From Stramonita haemastoma (lineage: Eukaryota > Mollusca > Gastropoda > Neogastropoda > Muricidae), in NCBI GenBank assembly GCA_030674155.1, contig CM060329.1, positions 21,292,083 through 21,356,082 of the forward strand: a stretch of 64,000 nt of DNA, read 5' to 3'. Below the pieces are notes generated by a model. That model saw only the letters and a list, made by a program, of their open reading frames with translations, had not been told where the DNA came from and searched no databases. Position numbers and translations under genes: made by a program. Shown piece after piece: positions 22,760 to 34,328 of this stretch; within the stretch, counting starts at the first letter, position 1; the number at the start of each line of letters is the position of its first letter.

Positions 22760-23690
22760 AGATGATCTCTATTCTTTATCTGTCCTGTAGTCCCACAGAC
22801 CGTGGGGGCACAACTGAAGATTTTGCAACCAGCCTCTCCACTCCCCACGGTCCTCCACCCTCCATAGCAGGTCGTTCCAAGGCTTCTGCACTCTCTGATG
22901 TTGTCTTCCCATCGTTTCCTCTGTCTGCCTCTTCGTCTCCCTCCCCTTACTGTTCCTTGTAAGACTGTCTTGGCCAGTCCAGATGTTCCTGTGCTGTGCC
23001 CGTACCACTTTAGCTTGCATTTTTTCACTATAGTTGGGAGCTCTTCATATGGACTGATGGCATTCTTTTTTCTAGTTTCAACTTCTTCATTAGTGATGTG
23101 ATCTCTGAATAGAACGCCAAGGAGTTTGCGAAAGCATCTCATCTCCATTGCCTGTATCCTTCTTTCAATGTCTGCTGTTCTGGTCCATGTTTCACATGCG
23201 TACAAAAATATGGACATGATCAGGGAACAAACTAGGCTGATCTTGAAGCTGATGACTATTCTTATCATTCCAGAAGACTAAGTTTGGTCATTGCAGCTGT
23301 AGTCTGGGCTATCCTGGAGAGAATTTCAGGTGTTGATCCTTCACCTGATACTATGGCTCCCAGATATTTAAAGCTATGGACGGTCCCGATTTTCTTACCA
23401 TCTATAATTACGTCACTGTTGATGCCATTGGGACTATTTGTCATAAGCTGGGTTTTCTCTGCACTGATCTGCATGCCATATGCTGATGAAGTTTTATCAA
23501 GGTTATTTACCAGGCTGACTAGCTCTTGTTCTTCTCCAGCTAGGCCGTCGATGTAATCGGCAAAACGTAAGTTTGTGATTGTCCTGCCTCCATTGCTGAC
23601 TGCTCCCTCAAGATTTTCAAGTGCATCAGCCATTTCTCTTTCTAAGAAGATGTTGAAGAGGGTGGGAGAGAGCAGGCATCCCCATATCCC
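22760..23690 (-). mobile_element. RTE-type LINE, 5'-truncated reverse transcriptase remnant
   Basis: From 23690 the minus strand encodes reverse transcriptase parts: GCLLSPTLFNIFLE, then RFADYIDGLAGEEQEL, KYLGAIVSGEGSTPEI, and after a frameshift near 23265 SIFLYACETWT, IQAMEMRCFRKLLG, KLKWYGH and GRQRKRWEDNIRE. The catalytic FADD motif reads FADY, so the second aspartate is lost. Truncation, frameshift and this change make it inactive. Relatives occur at 5.1-5.9 and 6.3 kb. Confidence 0.85.
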
Positions 23691-23699
23691 TATGGTATA

Positions 23700-24260
23700 A
23701 GGATACCAAGTGATCTCTACACTCCGAGCATAAAAGGGACATAACCAGAACTTTACTAACTTTTGAAATAAAAATCGACTTTTTGTAAACATTTGGTTTT
23801 TAATCAATTTGCATCAAATTTGAAATGCATTTAATCAACTGTGTAATAGATACTAACACACAATTATCAAACTGGCATATTATGTTGTGCGTTCCCTAGC
23901 TTAACACTCTGGGGGTCACCCAGAATGTGCACTCTGACTCACTCAGCCCACATGAGAATCACTGCAACATCAAAATTGCACACCGAGTCATTCGAATGAA
24001 AAGTTTGCATGTGACTTTTCAAGTACCTCGCCATATAGGCTGCCATACTCCAACTTCAGAGGAAAATAGGCATATTACACTAGTCATTTTTTTATTTTTT
24101 CGGCAGAATATTTTAAAAAATGCCAGCCACTGTTCTATACTTCAATAAAAAAAAATTTTCATTACAAATGGAAAAATCAAAATATCCTCCAGTGAAGTTT
24201 TCTCATCCTCAATAAGCGTTCTTGACTGATGTCCTTGGATACTGGTAGTGTCGTCTTACT
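23700..24260. other. Gene-free AT-rich interval
   Basis: Nothing recognised. It lies just downstream of the last supported exon of the minus-strand membrane-protein gene and may hold its 3' UTR. Confidence 0.4.
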
Positions 24261-24267
24261 CTCTTAC

Positions 24268-24322
24268 CTTGGGATTCTCGTATTCTCGTCATCTCGTCAT
24301 GTCGGGTGTCGTATGACATCTT
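24268..24322 (-). CDS. Unidentified gene, putative terminal coding exon
   Basis: A strong acceptor (CTTTTTCTTTTCAG) starts AAGATGTCATACG. With one incoming base the frame reads EDVIRHPT and stops at about 24297. A GTAAGAG donor follows at 24267. Adding a C to its CACCCGAC would give a slightly longer end with a stop close by. Confidence 0.45.
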
Positions 24323-27300
24323 CTGAAAAGAAAAAGTTGTCGTCTGAATTGTTTGAAAGATGGCAGGAGAATGGACTAGAAGGCAGAAAAATAAGAGGAT
24401 GGAAAGGCAAAGATAAAGAGTTTCGTACCAAAGGGGAAATTTCTCATCCCAGCAAGACAGCAGAGAATTTAAACTTACTTTGTGTGTGTTGGGGGGGAGG
24501 GAGGATGTGTAGTGTGTGTGTGGGGTCAGGTGGGGTGTGGTCGGGTGGGTGTGGTGTGGTGTGTGGGTTTGTGTGTATGTGGGGTGGGGGGTGGGGGATG
24601 TAGTGTGTATTGTGTTTGTGTGTGTGTGTGTGGAAATCCTAAGTTAACAAGCCCACCATTACAAACGATATAAAGAATAAAGAAAATCTTTCCTCTGAAT
24701 TAACATCAGTGTCTACTCCACTCCCCCCCAAAAGTCCTTTAGATTGAGACTATAAACCAAGGCCCCATGTGCGAACACAGAACATCTTGCACATATGTTA
24801 AAACCCGTTTTCGCTTTTCGAAAGAGGAAGCCATTGTGTGCAGGTGGGAACGGATGACAAAATTTACAAAACTGCATACACACGGGTACTGGATGTAAAA
24901 AAAAAAAAAGTACATTAGTGCTTATTCCGTTATCCTGGATATAAAAGTATAAATAAATAATAAATAAATAAATAAATAAATGTCTGCCTTGTTGAAACCG
25001 AATGCAGCATCATCCTTTTTGAATTCGGAAACAAACTTCTGACAAGCACAGCTATCAGGCTTTTTGCTTCACCTTTTCTTCAGCATCTTGGTGATTAGCA
25101 CTGAAAACTGGCAAATGCATTGTCTTGGTATTCTATTTTATTTGTGTGGACTTCCTGCTTTCCCATTTTGGGGAATGTGCATTTCCTAGAAACAAGAAAA
25201 TCAGAATTCTGGCAAAATACCTAAAAAAAATCAACATGGCAGCGGCTGCAATGATTCCAATTTATCATTTGGAACAGAAAAGAGTTGTAATTGTTAATCA
25301 TGTAAAATTCTGCTTCTGGCTTTGTTGCTTAGAGTACAAAATGTGTTGATCTCAACTCCAAAACAAAATGATTTTTATCTTTAAAACTATTTTCACATTA
25401 TTTTTGTCATTCAAGGGTTCAAATGTTATTTTTGTTTACAAAATGACTAACTTTCTGAAGAAAATATCACAATTTTTTTCATCTTTTTGTTTTAGGCTCT
25501 ACACTACAAAACAATTTGACAATAAGTATAAAAAATGAATTCACAATCCTTTTTTGAAAGAAGTATCGCACTTCAGCTTGCACTTAATTCAAATTTAGAA
25601 TGTTGTGATCTATCTTTTTGAAATGTTATAAATTTACAGTAACTCTTTAAAGACATTTGTCATATTCTAATTTATCTATTTTACTAAGTTAATTATGACA
25701 ATGATTTCATACCTGTATACAGCCATACGACACAGCCAAAGCAAAACGCACAGATCATGATGGAGCATTGGGATCCAGTCTCAGCTCCTGAAAGAGAGGA
25801 AGTTGTGATCAGTACCACGAAAACTAATGTTTGGCCAAAAGTTAACATTCATCTATGCAGATTACCTTAAAAATATTGAATGTAGTATACTATTATTCTT
25901 TGCAGACACTACGCAGATTACCTTAAAAATATTGAATGTAGTATACTATCATTCTTTGCAGACACTACGCAGATGACCTTAAAAATATTGATGTAATACT
26001 ATTATCTTTGCAGACACGCAGATTACCTAAAATATTGAATGTAGTATACTATTATTCTTTGCAGACACTACGCAGATTACCTAAAAATATTGAATGCAGT
26101 AACTATATCTTTGCAGACTTTTCATAATTCAGTTATTTTTTATCAGATCAAATATAACAGTTATTTGATTTCCTCATTTCTAAAGATCAAAGTTATAACC
26201 TTTACTTTAAACACAAACCAGTAATTCTATTATCAAACTTTTTTTTATTGATTTTGGCTGCAAAATACACGAATTTATCATATGAAATACACAAAAAACT
26301 TCTTTCAAATATTTATATAATTCAAATTTAGTCTTTTTCACTAGCAATGAGACCCTATTTTCTTAACAATCTAGTTACAAATGAGATAGGGGAGAGATTG
26401 TGATGAGAAATGTGGGAACAGCAGGACAGGAAATAAATGAAGACACAGCAACTGCAAAATAACACACACATGAAACAAAGGATCGGCAGTTTTCCCTCAA
26501 GTTAAATGATCTATAAAAAAAATATTAAAAAAATTAAAAAGTTAAAAAAAAAAAAAATTTAAAACCTAGGCTAAAAAAGTATCGGGTCAGAAATGAAAAT
26601 GAATAAAAACTATACACACCTTACCTCTGTGTTTGAAAACCCAGGCCATGATAGCTGCCATTACCCATGTCAGGTCATTGGCTCGAGTTTCTAGCTCCTG
26701 GGCCCCTGAAAACTAAAGTCATCATCAGTAAGACTGAAAACATCCCTGTTTTTACGGCTGAGATTACAATGAATTTTATTCCTCACTTTGGCAAGTTTTA
26801 ATTAATCTACCATACCTTTTCATTAAACTTTTAATATTTCCTCAAAATATCTCATGCAACTGGAGTCATTTTACAGCGTCAATGAAACGCATAATGGACA
26901 ATGAAATTATTAAATGCAACTATTTCAGAATATCTTTTGTATTATTTACAATAAAAAAAATAACTTTTTCATTACTATCCTGATACTTCCCATTCCAGAT
27001 ACAGATGCTGCTATGTCCACAGCAACCAAATCCAGCATAACTCAAAGGTCCAGGGCCCAGTGCTAAAATTACCCCCTTCCTTTTACCAAGTCCAAGTGCA
27101 GTCAGTTTCTGCTATATTTAGCACCAGTTGGGATGGAATGGATAGTAGCGGAGTGTAACTGAAAGTGGGAGAAACTGACAGCTGTGTGTCGGCAGCAACC
27201 AAACATTCTTTTCTAGAAAAAACTAACTCAACATTTTTTTTTCTTCTAAACACAAAATTACAGATAAAAATTGACAGCTAAATCATACACTATCAAAGTC

Positions 27301-30165
27301 ACTCATCTGCAGCTATACAGTTTTCCATGTACTTACATGTGCAAGGCCTTGATACAGCATCTCCCCAGACAATAGATAGCCCCGCTCTTGGAGACTCCCC
27401 AAGATGATCCACATGATGACTCACCAGACTAGGACCCGAGTGGAATCAAGGGTGGAGGAAAGGAGCATATTCAAATGTATGGGTGTGGTTTTCTCACACT
27501 AAGATCCCTTTCGCCAAGATCGCGCTCCTTTGAACGTTTCCAAATATTTGTCGCATCTTTTTATTGTATTGGCGGTTCATGTTTTCTTGTTTATCATTTG
27601 TCGGCTTTAATGCTCATTTCTTTTGCTGGATTTTATTTTATTTCATTTTGTCAGATTTTTTTTTTTTTTAGCAAGAATTGTGTGTGTGGGGGGGGGGGGG
27701 GGGGTGTGTGTGGAAGGGGGGTGTGTGTGTGTGGGGGGGGGGGGGGGGGGGGGCGGGGGGTGGGTGGTGTGTGTGGGGGGGGTGGGTGTGGTGGTGGGGA
27801 GGTGTGTGTGTGTGTGCGCGCGCGCATGTGTGCGTGCATGCATGTATATATGCGTGTGCAAACATGTGTACAATGCATAAACAATAGTGATCATGTCTTT
27901 TCAAGTCAATGGTTTTTTAACTAACATTGTATCCAAACATTGGTGTGTGTGTATGTGTGCGTTTGCGTGTGTGCGAGCACGCGTGCGTAGAGTGTGATTG
28001 ATGTGACATTTTTATTTCAAATCTTTATGTGAACAAATATGGAATGTAGCTATTTCATGTCTATGATTCCTATCAATATGCCTGTCAGTACTGTAATTGC
28101 CCTTCAGGGATGATTAAAGTGACTTTGACTTTGACTTGACTGATGCAATCAGAAGTGTGGTTCCCATTGATCCTTCAAAAGCAACCGACTTGGTAGTGAG
28201 AGGCAAAGACTGTATAAAAGCTCGAACTTTAGGAGCAAAATTTGGTCAGAGCAGCAGGAAATTACATACAAATGAGGCCATTGTGCTTTCTACTGAGCAG
28301 TGTCAACATGTATCACAGCTGATTTGGTCATGCCTATGAATCTGCTATGCAAGAGCAGTTCTGTACCTGGTGGCTTTACATAGAAGGTAAAATGGTAAAG
28401 TTTTCCAGACCTAGCCGCTGTTGGAAGTGAGCTGTCCTAGACCTCAAACTTCTCTAGGGACCAACATCTTGAGGGTGGCACCCATCTCCTCTCCCTCGCT
28501 GCTCCACCTTCCCCGTCTCTGAAGAGGGCAGGTACCCACTGACAGCTGGGTGAACTGGGGAACTGTACTGAAGCCATGGGGCACAAACAGTCACCCATCT
28601 GCAAGGCAACTACACTCAACACTTTCTAACCTTAGCTTCAGGTTATACAGCATTCAGTGTGGTTGTCTTGACGATAGTGAACCGTCACCTATCCACAGAC
28701 TAACCACACTCAATGCTTTAACACCATTGAATGTGGTTGCCTCAATACTATAACAGTAGACAGCTACCCATTGACAAGCTAACCCACACTCAATGCTTCA
28801 GCGGCACTGAGTGTGGTTGCCTCAAGGATAGTGAACAGCTACCCATTGACAAGCTAACCACACTCAATGCTATTAAAGCACTGAGTGTGGTTGCCTCAAT
28901 ACTAATAGTGAACAGTCACCCGTCTAAAAGCTAACCACACTCAATGCCGTAACAGCATTGAATGTGGTTGCCTTCATTAGTTAATACTACTATTACTAGT
29001 AGTGAACAGTCACCTATCCACAAGCTAACCACATGCAATGCTTTAACGGCATTGAGTGTGGCTGCCTCAATGATGGTGAACAGTCACCCATCCGCAAGCT
29101 AACCACACTCAAGACTGTTGAAGCATCGAGTCTTGAATGTGGTTGCCTCACAGATAGTGAACAGTTATCTGTCCACAACCCTAACCATGCTCAATGCTTT
29201 CTAACCTTAGCTGAAGCCAGGTTAAACGGCACTGAGCATGTCTCACGGAAAGGGTGACTGTTCGTGTGCCTTGGCTTCAGTACACCCCCCAGTTCACCCA
29301 GCTGTCAATGGGTACCTGCCATCTTTGGGGACAGGGAAGGTAAAGCAGCGAGGGAGAAGGAGATGAGCGTCACCCTAAAGATGCTGGCCCCTGGAGAAGC
29401 TGAAGTCTTGGACACCTCACTCCAAACCACCACATAGGGTATGGGACACCTTTACCTTACTCTTTACAGATTTCATACTGAACACTGGATTATTAATCTT
29501 TATTAATAAATTGTTCACTCTCATGGATTACTTGTTCCGAACTGCGGCAGTTTGATCTGAATAACCTACGCTCATGAAGCAATGACATTATAAATATTTC
29601 CACCTTTAAACTAATTAGCAGTAAAACTATGGCTCTACGGTCCAGTTCCGAATTTGATACACTTACACGAAGTCATTCACTTGTAAAAAAATATTAACCA
29701 GACAATATAATAATGTTTCAACATATTTTCCAAATTTTTACCACTCAATGCTCAATTTGAAGTTGAAAGTCGTGTTGATTTAATCAGTCATGTCCCTTGT
29801 GTATGTGACAAACTTGAGGCATACAGCGACTTGGCAGTTGATCTGTTCACACTGACTAGTCCAAACAAACACATAAAACAGTTCTTCAAGTGATGATGAG
29901 TATTAACTATTATCACATAGTATTGTTGCGTTTGTTGTTTTTTCCTTTTCTTCCTTCTAATATATAAAGTATGAACTGAAGTATAGAGATATTGTAATCT
30001 GACAAATTGCTTATTGATATTTCACGGTTCTTTTTTTTTAGTCTAAATAGGTTTTGGTGACATTGTAACTGATATAAGCCGTTTTTTGACACTAGATATT
30101 TTTAAAAACTTTAAATGTGTGTATGTGCGTACATGTATATGTGCCTGAGTGGACGAGTGTGCAAA

Positions 30166-30237
<72 letters not shown>

Positions 30238-30878
30238 CTTTTGAGTGGGATTTTTTTTTTTTTGTTATTGTATGTTTGTATTATCCTTAGGCATATTTTA
30301 TTTTTAAGGCTGTTGAAATCATGTTAGTTAATGTTGGTAAAATGTTTGTTGTTGTTTTTTTTCCCCCTTTTCTTTTTTGTTTGTTTATTAGGGATTTTCT
30401 ACTGTTTTTTGTTGGTTTTTTTGTTTGGTTGGTTTTTTTTGTTTGTTTTTGTTCTTTTTTTAGATAGATGGCTTGATGAAAAAAAGCAAATGATGCTTAT
30501 TCAATGTACCATCTGGAAATAAAGATTTTAATTTGATTCGATTTATTATCCGAAGTACAATGTTGAAAATCTGAGTGTGTCAGGCTCTGAAGACTGAATC
30601 TTTATTCTAGATCTCCTGAAAATAAGGCTCTTCAGGGCTTTTTTTCTAGGTGTCCTGTATGTATCCTCCATTCCCTACCCTTTAACCACACAGGCCTAGC
30701 ACAGTGAAGTCATGCATGCTTAGCATCGTGAAGTTTGTGGTGAGGTCAGTGCAGCAAAGTACCTGATAAAGACAACCATAATTGTGAGAGAAATGTGAAA
30801 TGTCTAACTCAAGTTTTTAACAAAAAGTATGTACAGAGGAAGGAAGGAAGGAAGGGAGGGAGGGAGGGAGAGGGGAGG

Positions 30879-30950
<72 letters not shown>

Positions 30951-31071
30951 AGAGAGAGAAGGGAGAGACACAACACAGACACAGACACAGACACAGAGAG
31001 AGAGAGGCTCAGAGATAGACTCAGAGAGAGAAGGGGGAGAAAGTGAAAGAGACGAGGTTTTTTAAAAATAA

Positions 31072-31132
<61 letters not shown>

Positions 31133-32668
31133 CAGGGGTGTGTGTGTGTGTGCATGGTGGTGCGTGTCGTGTGCGTGCGTGGTGTTGCATGCGTGCGTGC
31201 AGTGCAGTGCGTGCGCACGTGTTGTGTGTGTGTGGGGTGGGGGGGGGGTGGGGGGTGGTGGGGTGGTGGTGGTGCGTGGTGCGTGGTGCGTGGTGCGTGG
31301 TGGTGGTGGTGGTGGTGCGTGGTGTTCGTGTGTCGTGTGCATGTGTGTGTGCATGTCTCGTGATGATTTATACCAGGTATCAGTGTCTAAAAATTTATAC
31401 ATTTACTCATGAATACTCACATTTACTTACACAGTGGCTGAAGTCACTTGTCAGTACCACAGTAGTAGTGATACCCACAGCTGCAAGAAGCTTGATGGAA
31501 ATTTCTTGCTGGTTTGACATGCTGTCAGTGGACAATTCAGTCACTGCAGTGACGGTAGCAAAACGCTGCAGGTCTTCCAAGTCGAAATAGAACTTCTTGG
31601 CCTCAGGAGTTGGGTTAAGCCCATCTTTTGGAGCGTCTTGTAAGGTGAGCAGGGCTGCAAGTGCAATACATGTCTGGCCTGTTATGTTGCTGCTGCTGTA
31701 TTTCTTTTGCTTTGCTGCTTGATCTCATCTTTCTTGGCTTCAAAGTAGATTGTAGACCTATCTCCTGCTTTTTTCTTTACCACTGAGTCAGTATTCTTAC
31801 TACCAAGCAAATTAGAATAGGGGGAGGTCCACTACAGACTAGTTACTGATATGGCATGTGCAGGGGGACTGGAGGAATAAGTGAACAACAGACGGTTGAA
31901 GTCAGTTTTTTTGTTGTTGTTGGACTGTAAGGGTTTATCTAAATATTTTTTATTTATTTTATTTATTCTTTTATAGGGTTAAGTCAGTATAATCACTGCC
32001 ATTTTCCTGTTCTTCCTTCCACTTCAGCTTTGTAGTTTATGGAGACAATTTTTAGGAGCAGAGCTTAGTGTTATACTTTAGGGAACTAGATGTTATCCCC
32101 AACCCTCCATTTTCAAAGTATATCCTCAGCAGAGATATGTCAGTGTAAACATGGATCCAGTAGTCATTCATATACTGTGTAAACATGGATCCAGGAGTCA
32201 TTCATTTATCGGTGTAAACATGGGTCCAGGAGTGAGTCTGTGGGTCTCAAAGTGTTCAAGGGGTACAACTTTTTCTCTTGGGACTGTTGCGAGTCTCTTG
32301 GCTCCACACCAGAAATGCAGAGCTGAATGAGGGCAGAGCTCCCTCACTCCAGGCGTCACAGTGTCAAGATGTCCCGATATTATTCTTGAAAGCAACTTGT
32401 TCGATTGTGAATTGAAGATTCCTTTAGTTTTTTGTTGGCTGGGACAGTCTTCCTTAGCTTGCTTGTTGATATGCAGGGTGGCGTTCCTTTGAGAAAGTGA
32501 AGACAACGTAGGTCGTCTTTCCGTAGCGTCCCTGTGAAAATCAAGGTTTTGTTTAGGTCTCAACACTTATTCTAAATAATCTGTCATGAGTGCAGTGTAT
32601 TTCATTATGCATGTATTTCATACATGTTTTGATGCATTTCAGTTATGCTCCCATTCAGAGAGAGAAAG

Positions 32669-32746
<78 letters not shown>

Positions 32747-32785
32747 TGTGTGTGTGCGTGTGTGACGAGAGAGAGAGAGAGAGAG

Positions 32786-32830
<45 letters not shown>

Positions 32831-32947
32831 GTGTGTGTGTGTGGTGTGTGTGTGTGTGTGTGTTTGAGAGTGTGTATGTGTTTTGTGAGAGAGAGACAGA
32901 GACACAGAGAGAGAGAGAGAGAGAGAGTGATGGAGAGAGAGTAGAGT

Positions 32948-33016
<69 letters not shown>

Positions 33017-33242
33017 ATGTGTGGGTGCGTGCATGCTATGCAGTGCATGGTAAACTACGAGTCCATTCAAACATGATTACAAAAGCAGTCTTTACATCCA
33101 ATCTTGTCGAGGAGGAATTTGTCAAATTTGATTTAGCAATGAACTTGTCATGAAAATATTCTCAATATAATATATATATAATAAAACCTGTTATTTATTA
33201 TTGTGTGTGTGTGTGTGTGTGTGTGTGGGGTGTTGTGTGTTG

Positions 33243-33275
<33 letters not shown>

Positions 33276-34296
33276 TTGTGTGGCGTGTGTGTGTGTTGCG
33301 CGGTGTGTTGCGTGCGTGTGTGTTTGTGCGTTTGGGTCTGTGCATTAAAGTAAAATTTTTTCCAGATAGTACATTGATTAAGCAATAAATCTGCTTTTTT
33401 TCACCAAGCCATCTATCTAGCAAAAAAATTTTAAACAATTTTTTTTTTAACCTAAAAAGACCACTTAAAATGATATCCAAATGATATCCTATGTGCGTGT
33501 GTGCGCATGCGTGCGTGCGTGCGTGCGTGCGTGCATGCGTGCGCGCGCGCGCGCGGCGCACCCGCGCACTGCATTCATGCCCACATCCGAAAACCGAAAG
33601 TAGAATGTCTCGTTCATAATCTCTTCTCTCTCAGTACAAAAATAGGCGGTACTTTTGCTTAGACCGAGCTATGAAAATTGCTTTAACCAAATTTTACTGC
33701 CTTAATTTAGCAACATCAGTTCAAACGAAGTGCAAATCTTGGTTGGACCATGTCGACTTTTCGAAGTTGGCTCCACCTCGGAAACTTATACTCGCCGTTG
33801 CCTGCATGTTAACTCCATCACACACACAGTAAATATATCTAGGGTTAACATCCTCCTGGGTCACCCCATGTGGTACATGTTCGTTTTGCATGCTGATATT
33901 AAGCTGCGCAGCAGAAACATACGTGGGATGTACTGCCCAACTTTCTGCCTTACTTTTTGTTTTGAACACTGACTTCCTGTGCATGTACCTTATTATACCG
34001 AGATACTTCCGCTTCTGCTACGGGTACACACCACAGTTAACTTTTGCCACTTTTCCTTCGGTTGTTCTGTTTTTCTTCCGTTTTCCTTCTGTTTTTCTCT
34101 TTTACTCTTGCATTCATACTGCGCGTACAAAAGCGTCTACAGATATAAAAACCAATTTTTGTAAGAGATTAACCTGTGACCTAAAACAAATAATTTTGCA
34201 CAAATTTGGTAGGTTTCATATTTTTCAGCAAACACTGCACCCCCTCAGTCCTTCGCTAGGGCCTAGCTTCCTAACGGCAATATTATCTATCTATCT

Positions 34297-34328
<32 letters not shown>

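Noticed and set aside
28136..28339. Plus-strand frame of 67 codons after a LINE-like tail
   Set aside because: It looks somewhat protein-like but I found no family match, start context or splice partner.
32198..32566. Minus-strand 122-codon frame as a gene
   Set aside because: No splice sites, no recognisable domain, and no phase link with the neighbouring exons.
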